DNA from: Bacteroidia bacterium
GTDB taxonomy: Bacteria > Bacteroidota > Bacteroidia > Bacteroidales > VadinHA17
DNA: 10,702 nt
Assembly (NCBI GenBank): GCA_026391515.1
Contig: JAPLEC010000404.1
Coordinates: 1 to 10,702 of the forward strand
Direction of reading: 5' to 3'
The notes beneath the pieces are model-generated. The model worked only from the letters and a program-made list of their open reading frames with translations, did no database searches and had not been told where the DNA came from. The translations under genes were made by a program, and so were the position numbers. This document shows, one piece after another, positions 1 to 7,377 of this stretch. How positions within the stretch are numbered: position 1 is the stretch's first letter; each line of letters opens with the position of its first letter.

Positions 1-1379
1 TTGTGCTGATCAGCTGTAACGGCCCTTCTCCCTCCAAGAAGACTCTCTCCCATCAACAGATTATGGCAAATGCCACCCGAAGCGAAAAAAACGGATGGAT
101 TGCTATACACCTTGAAGGAACACCCGAAGTTATCGGTTATCAGCATGGGTATCTTCTTGCTGATGAGATAATCGATTTGCGTGGTGCAATGAAGGTGCTG
201 AATGAAAATACTACCGGCAGGAGCTGGGATTTTTACAGGAATGAGTCATACAAAATGTTCTGGCCGGAGATGCCCCCGGAATACCGCGAAGAGATCAGTG
301 GCATTGCAGCCGGAGTAAATGCAAAGCTCGGACAAGGTACAATTGACATAAAAGATCTGATTGCAATGAATTCAGACCTTGAAATGCCCGGCTATTTTGT
401 CCCGTGGCTTGATAAACAGGAAAATCCGAAACCTCCTGAACATTGCAGCGCAATTGCTGCAACAGGTTCATGGACATCTGACGGCAAAATCGTGATGGCA
501 CATAATAACTGGAGCGAGTATATTATTGGCGAAAGATGGAATATTATTGTGGATATTGTCCCTGAAAAAGGAAACAGAATAATAATGGATGCTCTTCCGG
601 GATTTATTCACAGCGGGGATGATTTCAATATCAACAGTGCCGGATTAATTGTAACAGAGACCACAATTTCGGCTTTCCATGGATTCGACACAACGGGAGT
701 GGCAGAATTTATACGTGCCCGCAAGGCAATTCAGTATTCGTCATCAATCGATGAATGGGTTGCAATAATGACTGACAAGAATAATGGCGGATATGCAAAT
801 GACTGGCTGATAGGTGACAACAAAACCGGAGAGATTGCACGCCTTGAGCTTGGACTGAAAAATCATTTTCTTGAACGTACAAATGACGGATATTTTACGG
901 GAGCAAATTACCCGGTAAATGATAAGCTCATTAAAGAAGAGACATCTTTTGATCCTTCATCTCCGGATCAATCCGCAAATATGCGTCGCCTCAGATGGGA
1001 TGCGTTAATGAAGGATTATAAGGGGAAAATAAATATTGAATCGGCAAAAGCATTCATGGGCGATCATTACGATATGAACCGTAAGCAGGAAAGAGCCGGC
1101 CGCTTTTCACTCTGCGGCCACCTTGATGAAGATAAGGCGGGTATAAAAGGAATAAGCTGGGATGCAGCATATTTTGCGGCCGGTGCTGTCCAGGGAAAGG
1201 CAACTGACAGTAACCTGTCCAAAAACATGCAGCTCTGGGCAATTATGGGACATCCATGTGGTCAGTATTTTATCGCAAAGAGCTTTCTTGACTCTCATCC
1301 TGAATATAATTTTCAGAAAGAATATCTAAAAGACATGCCGGGCCATGAATGGACTCTGTTCTCTGCAAAAAGCAGATAA
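1..1379 (+). CDS. C45 / phospholipase B-like Ntn-hydrolase lipoprotein (5' truncated)
   Basis: The gene runs off the left edge: the frame is open to base 1, and the first residues, VLISC, form a lipobox with Cys at bases 15-17, so only the end of a lipoprotein signal peptide is visible. Most likely a cell-envelope hydrolase of the C45 acyltransferase / phospholipase B-like group, which are Ntn-hydrolases that mature by self-cleavage just before a nucleophilic Cys. The expected core is present: HCSAIAA with Cys148 (bases 444-446), then SDGKIVMAHNNW, and the downstream GDDFNINSAGLIVTETT segment. An N-terminal GTPEVIGYQHGYLLADEI segment matches the pro-region. The 458 visible residues fit the family. 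Substrate is unknown; amide or ester bonds of lipids or acylated amines are plausible. It converges on the DUF116 gene across a repeat-filled 140-bp gap. Confidence is high for the fold, low for the substrate. Confidence 0.8.
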   Translation, partial: VLISCNGPSPSKKTLSHQQIMANATRSEKNGWIAIHLEGTPEVIGYQHGYLLADEIIDLRGAMKVLNENTTGRSWDFYRNESYKMFWPEMPPEYREEISGIAAGVNAKLGQGTIDIKDLIAMNSDLEMPGYFVPWLDKQENPKPPEHCSAIAATGSWTSDGKIVMAHNNWSEYIIGERWNIIVDIVPEKGNRIIMDALPGFIHSGDDFNINSAGLIVTETTISAFHGFDTTGVAEFIRARKAIQYSSSIDEWVAIMTDKNNGGYANDWLIGDNKTGEIARLELGLKNHFLERTNDGYFTGANYPVNDKLIKEETSFDPSSPDQSANMRRLRWDALMKDYKGKINIESAKAFMGDHYDMNRKQERAGRFSLCGHLDEDKAGIKGISWDAAYFAAGAVQGKATDSNLSKNMQLWAIMGHPCGQYFIAKSFLDSHPEYNFQKEYLKDMPGHEWTLFSAKSR

Positions 1380-1399
1380 TTAAATGGAGAAGGGGTACA

Positions 1400-1510
1400 C
1401 GGTTCAAGGTTCAAAATATACGGCTCAGTGGTGCAACGGCACAACGGCGCAGTGGTCTATGGAACGCGTAACCCGGAACATTGAACTCGGAACGGTCGAA
1501 CGATCGAACT
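1400..1510. repeat. Low-complexity intergenic repeat with 7-8 nt periodicity
   Basis: The gap between two convergent genes holds short tandem degenerate units rather than random sequence. GGTTCAA occurs twice in a row (1401-1414). Three 8-mers follow in phase: gtgcaacg, gcacaacg and gcgcagtg (1431-1454). CGGAAC is repeated at 1474-1479 and 1488-1493, and CGAAC at 1497-1501 and 1505-1509. The TTGAAC units on the right are reverse-complement relatives of the GTTCAA units on the left, so a weak stem is possible. No open frame or promoter is evident. It may act as a bidirectional terminator or be a slippage-generated spacer; neither is shown by the sequence alone. Confidence 0.65.
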
Positions 1511-1519
1511 TTAAGATAA

Positions 1520-2338
1520 TCAGTAATTCTTAACTAATTTTTCAAGTTCATCAAGATCAACCGAATTCTGAAAAAACTCTCCGAACCATCGGATACAACG
1601 GTTGGCATTTATCGGGAGGCCGACAACAGGGATATTGTTTTTTCGGCAACTTCTCATTCCGAATGTCAGCTCGGGGACGCAGGCAATACCCAGAATACCG
1701 AAAGTCCTTTTTTCGTGAAAGGTGTACTTCGCAAGCTGCTTCATGTTCCCTCCCATCCAGATATAAGGTTCAATATTATGAGACTTCAATATCTCACTGG
1801 TGTGATTCTGAAAACATTTTGCCGAACAGTGTTTGCACTGATAATCAAATCCGTTCTTTGCTGCTTTGCAGCTTGCCGAAAAATCGCGCAGACAGTAAGG
1901 CAACAGGGCAATTTTCTTATTTGCATTAATGAATTCCGTACGGAACAAACGATTAGTCAGCTCAATTTCAAGCATATACAGATGATACTGCTCCCTGGTG
2001 GTGGCAAGCCTGCGGTCCCATATTTTGGAAAGAGGAAGTGTCCTGAGATGCCCTTCAACATTCTCAGTATATTTCTTAAGGCAAGGATCAATAAGGTTCA
2101 GAATAACCGGCATCTTATTGCCTGCATCATTTATTCCCAGGCTCTTTTTCAAAAGCTTCTTCCTCAATGAGAAATTCCTGATTCCCTCAACAAGCTCCCG
2201 GGTAACCGGATTCAAAGCCAGTACCTTATCGGCAAGCTGCCTTATGGTTTCATAATATCCGGCAGTTGAATCCGATTTCCCGAATAAGGAATATGTTTTT
2301 CCATTGACAGGAGTATATTCGGGACGGGATGATTTCAT
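1520..2338 (-). CDS. DUF116 family Cys-rich protein
   Basis: A 272-residue cytoplasmic protein recognised as DUF116 from the segment LLPYCLRDFSASC followed by CKHCSAKC and then GILGIACVPELTFGMR. The protein has nine Cys: 86, 149, 157, 168, 171, 175, 220, 231 and 248. The CxxCxxxC cluster at 168-175, with Cys149, Cys157 and Cys220, is what one expects of a metal or Fe-S site. The first ~140 residues are helical and charged and have no recognisable domain. No signal peptide or membrane segment is seen. The function of DUF116 is not established. Its ATG overlaps the stop of the upstream Fic gene in an ATGA quartet (2335-2338), so it is almost certainly the second gene of that operon and translationally coupled. 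It converges on the C45 hydrolase. Confidence 0.85.
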   Translation of the reverse strand: MKSSRPEYTPVNGKTYSLFGKSDSTAGYYETIRQLADKVLALNPVTRELVEGIRNFSLRKKLLKKSLGINDAGNKMPVILNLIDPCLKKYTENVEGHLRTLPLSKIWDRRLATTREQYHLYMLEIELTNRLFRTEFINANKKIALLPYCLRDFSASCKAAKNGFDYQCKHCSAKCFQNHTSEILKSHNIEPYIWMGGNMKQLAKYTFHEKRTFGILGIACVPELTFGMRSCRKNNIPVVGLPINANRCIRWFGEFFQNSVDLDELEKLVKNY

Positions 2339-3465
2339 GATTCTCTTGATTTCGGTTTTGCTTCAAAGTTCAGCTTATAGCTCGTGCTCCTTCCTCCTGC
2401 CTGTTCCTTTTTCAAAATACCCTTCTCAATGAGATCCTCAATGTCGCGAAGAGCGGTATCTGCCGAACAACCTGATATTTTTGCCCATTTGGATGAGGTC
2501 AGCTTGCCTGTGAATCCATCCAGAATTTTGTTGAGCATGAGCCTTTGCCGTTCATTCAGATGGACAGAAGAATATTTATTCCAGAATGCAGCCTTGAAGA
2601 AAACCGCTGAAAGAATATCCTCGGCTTTATTCAGAGCAGACTCAAGACATTCCATGAACCAGAGCAGCCATCCGGTCAGATCCAACGTTCCTTTCTGAGT
2701 CTCTTCCAGAACCTCGTAGTATCTTTTACGGTCGCTTCTGATCTGTGCCGACATGCTGTAAAATCGTCGGTCGCTTCTCTCTGCCTGAGCCAGCAGCATG
2801 TCTGCCAGACCCCTGGCAATCCTTCCATTTCCATCTTCAAACGGATGAATTGTTATAAACCAGAAATGAGCCACACCGGCTTTCAAAACCGGGTCGGTGT
2901 CGCTCCTGCTGTTAAACCACTTCAGAAATTGCGACATCTCATTCTCAACTTCTTTGGCAGGTGGCGCCTGAAAATGCACCTTTTCTCTGCCCATTGGTCC
3001 TGAAACGACCTGCATGGGACCAGTGGAATCATCACGCCATTTTCCTGTTATTATCTTCAGCATACCGCTCCTGCCGGTCGGAAAAAGAGAAGAGTGCCAT
3101 GAGAACAAACGCCTTTTTGTTAAGGGCTCTTTATATTTCCTGATGGCATCCAGCGTCATCTCAACGACACCGTCGACATTTCTGTCGGAAGGTACCAATC
3201 CGGCGATGTCCATCCCAAGGTGTCTGGCAACTGATGAGCGTACCTGGCTGGTATCAAGCTTTTCGCCTTCAATTTCGGCTGATTTTACTACATCAAGAGT
3301 CAATGTTGTCAGGTTTGCTTCATCGCTGAGACCAAATCCTAAAGCTTCCATTTTCCCTGTGAGTCTTCCCTGCAGATTACGTACCCTTCCCAGCACCAGG
3401 AGCAGAACATCATTGTCCCATCTGAATGCCGGCCAGCCTGTCTGCTGATAAATATATTTTGACAT
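2335..3465 (-). CDS. Fic family AMP-transferase with DUF4172 and winged-helix domains
   Basis: Fic enzymes transfer AMP (sometimes another nucleotide part) from NTP onto hydroxyl side chains of target proteins. With the chosen start the protein has 376 residues. Residues ~3-80 resemble the DUF4172 N-terminal domain (KYIYQQTGWPAFRW). The inhibitory helix motif (S/T)xxxE(G/N) is present as SAEIEG at 62-67, so this is a self-inhibited class II Fic. The catalytic loop HPFEDGNGRIAR (207-218) is complete, with His207 as base, so the enzyme should be active. Residues ~303-364 form a winged helix-turn-helix. ATG at 3463-3465 gives the usual M-x-KYI family start; an in-frame ATG at 3472-3474 is the alternative. 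It is first in an operon with DUF116, behind a promoter flanked by two palindromes. The target protein is unknown. Confidence 0.92.
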   Translation of the reverse strand: MSKYIYQQTGWPAFRWDNDVLLLVLGRVRNLQGRLTGKMEALGFGLSDEANLTTLTLDVVKSAEIEGEKLDTSQVRSSVARHLGMDIAGLVPSDRNVDGVVEMTLDAIRKYKEPLTKRRLFSWHSSLFPTGRSGMLKIITGKWRDDSTGPMQVVSGPMGREKVHFQAPPAKEVENEMSQFLKWFNSRSDTDPVLKAGVAHFWFITIHPFEDGNGRIARGLADMLLAQAERSDRRFYSMSAQIRSDRKRYYEVLEETQKGTLDLTGWLLWFMECLESALNKAEDILSAVFFKAAFWNKYSSVHLNERQRLMLNKILDGFTGKLTSSKWAKISGCSADTALRDIEDLIEKGILKKEQAGGRSTSYKLNFEAKPKSRES

Positions 3466-3468
3466 TAT

Positions 3469-3483
3469 CCGCATATTTTGCGG
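3469..3483. promoter_or_regulatory. Putative operator, copy 1: CCGCA-N5-TGCGG palindrome
   Basis: CCGCA (3469-3473) and TGCGG (3479-3483) are a perfect inverted repeat around a 5-nt AT-rich centre. It abuts the -7 element, covers the predicted transcription start and includes the upstream candidate ATG of the Fic gene. A protein bound here would block RNA polymerase. The same palindrome recurs 53 bp upstream, which argues against chance. Confidence 0.6.
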
Positions 3484-3515
3484 TAAATATAGGTATTATT
3501 CTCTGCATTTACAAA
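3484..3515 (-). promoter_or_regulatory. Bacteroidota-type promoter of the fic-DUF116 operon
   Basis: Reading the minus strand, TTTG (3512-3515) is followed after exactly 20 nt by TATATTTA (3484-3491). This matches the Bacteroidota sigma-ABfr consensus TTTG-N19-21-TAnnTTTG in all but the last base. Transcription would start near 3477-3480, inside the downstream palindrome, leaving a leader of only about 3-15 nt depending on which ATG is used. No experimental start site is known to me. Confidence 0.65.
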
Positions 3516-3520
3516 TAAAA

Positions 3521-3537
3521 ACCGCACAAAATGCGGT
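3521..3537. promoter_or_regulatory. Putative operator, copy 2: ACCGCA-N5-TGCGGT palindrome
   Basis: ACCGCA (3521-3526) and TGCGGT (3532-3537) form a perfect 6-bp inverted repeat with a 5-nt spacer, the same architecture and core as the copy at 3469-3483. It sits just upstream of the -33 element of the Fic promoter. Centre-to-centre distance is 53 bp, about five helical turns, so dimers on both sites would face the same side of the DNA. The cognate protein is not identified; the Fic winged helix is one candidate. Confidence 0.6.
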
Positions 3538-3623
3538 GAATAATTATTGGCTTTTTTATGTGGTGCAAATTTAAAATCTCGATGCATCACGATTTTTCCT
3601 TAAATCCTCAACCAGCCCCCGAA

Positions 3624-4748
3624 TTATTCATTGTGCAAAAATATTATATCAACGACCATGATCTCCGATTTGGCAGTTGTGCGTACCGGTGGACCCCATA
3701 AACGGATACCGCTGGAGACAAAAAAATTAGTGTTGCCTTTTTTCATATATCCGTAACTCAGTTTATAAACTCTTCTTGTAATAAGATTGATGGGAAAAAG
3801 CTGACCGTTATGCGTATGTCCGGAAAAAACCACATTGGCCCCGGTCCTGCTTATCTGATCAATTTCTGTCGGACGGTGATCAAGCAGTATTACCGGAAGA
3901 GAATCTGTTATTGACTGCAGCAAATCTGCAGCGCTTTTTCTTGTCCTGACATGCCCGTCATTCCTTCCAGCCAGAATAAATGAATGGTCGATTACAACAA
4001 CGCTGTCGCTTAGAATCTGAATGCCGGCTTTGCTGAAAAAGCTTCCTTTATCCTGTCCGGCATAATGTTCATGGTTGCCGTTGACACCAAAAATCCCGTA
4101 TTTCGCCCTGATACTGCCTAGCAACTTTTCAATTCTCTCCAGGTTTTCGTTCTCACGGTCGCCTTCGACAATGTCGCCTCCAAAAAGTATCAGATCAGGA
4201 TTGATGCTTTCCACTTTTTTTACAAACTTTTCGACAAAACGGATACCGGTACCTTCCTGCAGATGGAAATCTGAAACAAAAACAACCTTCAGCCGGCTTA
4301 AGTCAGATGACTTACCAGGAATTGATATACTGTATTTTGTGGTCCTGATGGTATTAAAGTTTATTATCCCTGCTATTACTACAATCATCGAAAAAAGGAC
4401 GGTAAACAGTAAACCATATTTTTTTACAGACCTGCTCCTGAGCTTCTCCCGGGGAACGATTTTAAAGATCAGGTTAAACAGAAGTAAAAGATCTGTGAGC
4501 AGAACGAACAGGAAAAGATAAAGGAAAAACGGGAGAATATATCCCGCGATAAAACCGAATGTCTTTGCAATGAATCCCGCTCCTTCTTCACCGAGCAGAT
4601 TACTTACAGGGTAGATCAGAAACAGAAGAGCGTAAATCAGGACATACCATAATCTGTGCTCCTTATTAATATAAATCTGCCAGATACGGACAAACAGGTA
4701 AATGTTTGGAATTAAATATGCTAAAGTGAGAATTGTATGAAATCCCAT
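3624..4748 (-). CDS. Membrane-anchored calcineurin-like metallophosphoesterase (YaeI/YkuE type)
   Basis: A 374-residue protein with an N-terminal membrane region and a C-terminal phosphoesterase domain. Residues 1-131 carry several hydrophobic segments (roughly 3-20, 33-51, 60-96, 109-131). The catalytic domain has the di-metal motifs in order: SDFHLQ (Asp160, His162), GGDIVEGD (190-196), GNHEHY (224-229), a DHRP segment near 290-293, and GHTHNGQ (310-316). This is the pattern of the YaeI/YkuE group; some members act on lipid phosphodiesters or UDP-diacylglucosamine-like substrates, but the substrate here cannot be read from sequence. ATG at 4746-4748 is chosen; a TTG 12 nt upstream is less likely in this phylum. 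It lies downstream of the fic promoter region on the same strand as fic but is transcribed separately. A clear promoter was not found. Confidence 0.88.
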   Translation of the reverse strand: MGFHTILTLAYLIPNIYLFVRIWQIYINKEHRLWYVLIYALLFLIYPVSNLLGEEGAGFIAKTFGFIAGYILPFFLYLFLFVLLTDLLLLFNLIFKIVPREKLRSRSVKKYGLLFTVLFSMIVVIAGIINFNTIRTTKYSISIPGKSSDLSRLKVVFVSDFHLQEGTGIRFVEKFVKKVESINPDLILFGGDIVEGDRENENLERIEKLLGSIRAKYGIFGVNGNHEHYAGQDKGSFFSKAGIQILSDSVVVIDHSFILAGRNDGHVRTRKSAADLLQSITDSLPVILLDHRPTEIDQISRTGANVVFSGHTHNGQLFPINLITRRVYKLSYGYMKKGNTNFFVSSGIRLWGPPVRTTAKSEIMVVDIIFLHNE

Positions 4749-4830
4749 TTTTGAATTCAATATTTGCAGACAAGGTAATAATTAAACACTGAATATGGAA
4801 CGCGATTGCCTGCAAATGACAGAAGAGAAT

Positions 4831-5013
4831 TTACCGGTTTTTATTAATATAATTTCTGACCCGTTTTAATTCAAAATCATTACGAATTATGTGGTCATAA
4901 AAACGCGGCTGCCAGGAAAACGGTATATGATTTTTACGGGCATGGGTGGTAACGGCCGATTTGAAACCACGGATAATGGATGCAAGGTATTTGTTACGAA
5001 ATTTATCCGGCAT
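4831..5013 (-). pseudogene. C-terminal remnant of a REP-associated (Y1/IS200-like) transposase
   Basis: The 60-residue frame matches the C-terminal third of a RAYT / Y1 transposase: SIIRGFKSAVTTHAR, then FSWQPRFYDHIIRN, then RVRNYINKN. In Y1 enzymes the Tyr of the last segment is the catalytic nucleophile. The HUH (His-x-His) half is missing: just upstream of the first ATG the frame has tandem stops, and no homologous N-terminal part is seen in any minus-strand frame to 5164. The usual NNPxxW ending is also lost to a stop. It is therefore a dead fragment, sitting in a ~400-bp gap between the phosphoesterase and the secreted DUF4350-like gene. No REP-type GC-rich palindromes flank it. Confidence 0.75.
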
Positions 5014-5173
5014 GTAATCTTATTATGCAGCGAAATCAGGATACAAGATACATTTTATAGAATAATTAATGAAAAATAATTCACAAATTGCTAAAGGCTT
5101 TCGTAGTCCTGTTTGAAAGAATTGCTTAACTTTAAGCTTATCAGCATGATTAACAGTTAATTGTTTGACCGAC

Positions 5174-6094
5174 ATGATAAGAAAAGCATGTTACATAATT
5201 CTGCTTCTTTGTTTCATCAAGGGAAATCTTTTGTCGCAGCAGGTTGCAGATACAGCTTATAATCCTGTTATATCAAAGCCTGAATATGCAATTGGAAAAG
5301 GTCCTCTGATACTTATTGATGAGGGTCATAACAATTTTCACACTGCCGATGAAAGATATCTCCCGTTTGCAAGGCTTCTCAGAGCTGACGGATACCGGGT
5401 GAAAGGTTTAAAAGGTGAGTTTAAGGAGCCTCTTCCAAATGATACCAGGATTCTCGTTATAGCAAACGCTCTTAACAGCATTAACATTCAAAACTGGTTC
5501 CTCCCTACTCCATCGGCATTTTCAGATCAGGAAATTGATGTCCTGGAAAAATGGGTCGGAAGAGGCGGTTCTCTCTTTCTGATTGCCGACCATATGCCAA
5601 TGGGTGGTGCAGCAGAGGCACTTGCTGCAGCTTTTGGCTTTAAATTTACAAACGGCTTTGCAGCAGATACATCTTCGCCCGGACCAGCGAGGTTTTACCG
5701 GAAGGATAACACCCTGTTATCATGCTCTATAACGAATGGCCGTAATTTATCTGAATCGGTAAACAAAGTGGTTACATTTACAGGACAGGCATTTGAGGTT
5801 CCCAACAATGCTATTTCTATCCTCCGGTTTGATCAGAGGTATCTTCTTCTTGAAACTGATACAGCCTGGGTCTTCGATTCCCGGACGAGATATACTCCGA
5901 TAAATAACTGGTCGCAGGGTGCTTACATGAAATTCGGCAAGGGACGTGTAGTAATGTTTGGCGAAGCGGCAATGTTCACAGCCCAGCTTGCCGGGCCGTC
6001 ACAGGTAAGAGTCGGTATGAACTCTGATTATGCAGAAGAAAATTATAAGCTGCTGCTGAACATTATTCACTGGCTCGACAGGAAATTTGAGTAA
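5174..6094 (+). CDS. Secreted DUF4350 / GATase-like-fold protein
   Basis: A 306-residue exported protein of unknown function. MIRK followed by a hydrophobic stretch to about residue 18 and a likely cleavage near LLS-QQ is a Sec signal peptide. The mature part alternates beta strands and helices as in class I glutamine-amidotransferase-like folds: PLILIDEGHNNFH, then TRILVIANALN, then GGSLFLIADHMPMGG, with a late FGKGRVVMFGEAAMFTA and a closing NIIHWLD. This order resembles DUF4350 proteins, which may sense or bind ligands in the periplasm; no Cys-His-Glu amidotransferase triad is apparent. ATG at 5174 is chosen over TTG at 5165 because it starts the Arg/Lys n-region directly. The gene ends 2 nt before the convergent thioredoxin-like gene. 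Part of it (5573-5647) reappears in decayed form near 10620. Confidence 0.7.
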   Translation: MIRKACYIILLLCFIKGNLLSQQVADTAYNPVISKPEYAIGKGPLILIDEGHNNFHTADERYLPFARLLRADGYRVKGLKGEFKEPLPNDTRILVIANALNSINIQNWFLPTPSAFSDQEIDVLEKWVGRGGSLFLIADHMPMGGAAEALAAAFGFKFTNGFAADTSSPGPARFYRKDNTLLSCSITNGRNLSESVNKVVTFTGQAFEVPNNAISILRFDQRYLLLETDTAWVFDSRTRYTPINNWSQGAYMKFGKGRVVMFGEAAMFTAQLAGPSQVRVGMNSDYAEENYKLLLNIIHWLDRKFE

Positions 6095-6096
6095 TT

Positions 6097-7266
6097 CTAT
6101 TTCCCTGACGCACCTCTTTTGATTTTTACAAGTAATTCTTCAGTCGTCTTAACATCCTCACCAGCCTTCTTACCAGTACTGATAGCCAGATTCGCTATCT
6201 TCCCAGCTTCTGAATAATTTCTGCTCTTATAAAGTAATGATGCATAAGTATCAACAAATGCATACTGGGAATCTTTTTCAATTACATTTTTCATCCACTC
6301 AGCTGCCTGTGATATAATTTTCGGATCATTGCATTTTTCATAAATTCCCCAGCAGTAAGAGTTTATAGTACCAACATCTTTGTAACCGTTCTTTTCAATA
6401 TATACTTTAAATTCCTGGGCAAAGCTCTTCCAGTCATTAACACCCGAATAATATGAGAGCTTAAATGTCTGCAAGGTTTCTTCCTTGTTGACAGAAATAT
6501 ATTTACTGACATCATTCAGACAAGCAATAAACTTGTTTTCGTCTTTATTTTTAATTGCATCATTAAGCTTCTGGTACAGTATAGCATTTACTTTTTCATC
6601 AACCTCCGATCCATAGAGCTTACTGTACTCATCAATATTATTTAACAGATATTGTGTGTATTTTTCACCACCGCTTAATACAGCTATCACACTCCAGCTG
6701 ACTTCATTAAGAAGATCTTTTTGCTGATCTAGAAAATCCGTAACAGTCTTCTTCTCAGGCCATTTACGTTTACCGCTGCCGGCATAAACATCCCTGTAGA
6801 ACTGCGGAAAATCAAGGTCAACTTTATCGGTTATTCCTTTACAGCTCGACTGTGTGGCAGGATCGAGGGCTTTATTTATTAATTCAAGATATTGCACCGG
6901 ATCTGCATAGCCCATTATCCTGTATACTAACTGCCCCTCAGGATTAAAGACAAGTGCAGTAGGAAAACCATTTACCCTGTACTTCATGCAAAGATTGATC
7001 CCGTAACCATTCTCCATATCGATTTTTACAGATACAAAATTCTTATTCATGATCTCAGCAACTTTAGCATTGCTGAAAGTATTTTTATCCAGCATCTTGC
7101 AATAGCCGCACCACTCTGTATAGCAGTCAACAAATAAGTATTTATTTTCAGCTTTTGCTCTTGCTTTAACATCTTCCCATTTACCGTAAATGAAGTTCAC
7201 CGATTGCGCATTAAGGCATCCAGCTGAAAGCAGAACGATGATAAATGAAATAATTCCCTTTTTCAT
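6097..7266 (-). CDS. Exported thioredoxin-like protein with helical C-terminal domain
   Basis: A 389-residue envelope protein. MKKG plus a hydrophobic core to about residue 16 is an export signal; processing could be by signal peptidase I (CLNA-Q) or at Cys17 as a weak lipobox (SAGC). Residues ~24-125 form a thioredoxin fold of the DUF255/DsbD-gamma-like kind: FVDCYTEWCGYCKML with active-site WCGYC at 52-56, and the cis-Pro loop NGFPT at 99-103. Residues ~150-389 are helical and degenerate TPR-like (for example AFVDTYASLLYKSRNYSEAGKIANLAI), suggesting a protein-binding region. A role as periplasmic disulfide reductase or isomerase for a specific client is plausible. Promoter elements lie at 7319-7349. 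It converges with the DUF4350-like gene, with stops 2 nt apart. Confidence 0.87.
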   Translation of the reverse strand: MKKGIISFIIVLLSAGCLNAQSVNFIYGKWEDVKARAKAENKYLFVDCYTEWCGYCKMLDKNTFSNAKVAEIMNKNFVSVKIDMENGYGINLCMKYRVNGFPTALVFNPEGQLVYRIMGYADPVQYLELINKALDPATQSSCKGITDKVDLDFPQFYRDVYAGSGKRKWPEKKTVTDFLDQQKDLLNEVSWSVIAVLSGGEKYTQYLLNNIDEYSKLYGSEVDEKVNAILYQKLNDAIKNKDENKFIACLNDVSKYISVNKEETLQTFKLSYYSGVNDWKSFAQEFKVYIEKNGYKDVGTINSYCWGIYEKCNDPKIISQAAEWMKNVIEKDSQYAFVDTYASLLYKSRNYSEAGKIANLAISTGKKAGEDVKTTEELLVKIKRGASGK

Positions 7267-7318
7267 TTCAATTAGTTTAAAGTTATTGTGCCTTATTTGT
7301 TTTCCCGTCTTTCTAAAT

Positions 7319-7349
7319 CAAAGTTATATCATGTTTGGCAGAAATCAAT
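7319..7349 (-). promoter_or_regulatory. Candidate promoter of the thioredoxin-like gene
   Basis: On the minus strand TAACTTTG (7319-7326) matches the -7 consensus TAnnTTTG completely. ATTG (7346-7349) lies 19 nt upstream and matches three of four -33 bases. The predicted start, near 7312, gives a leader of roughly 45 nt to the ATG at 7266. This implies transcription independent of the helicase gene upstream. Confidence 0.5.
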
Positions 7350-7377
7350 TTTTTCTGATATTAAAACAGATAATTAC

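Noticed and set aside
1431..1454. CRISPR-like short repeats in the convergent gap
   Set aside because: Units are 8 nt, degenerate and contiguous without spacers; no cas genes nearby.
5112..5134. TTTG followed by TAACTTTA upstream of the secreted DUF4350-like gene
   Set aside because: The two elements are 11 nt apart, far from the 19-21 nt needed, so it is not called as a promoter.
7339..7357. CAGAAA / TTTCTG inverted repeat between the helicase and thioredoxin-like genes
   Set aside because: Short, AT-rich and overlapping the candidate -33 element; stem too weak for a terminator.
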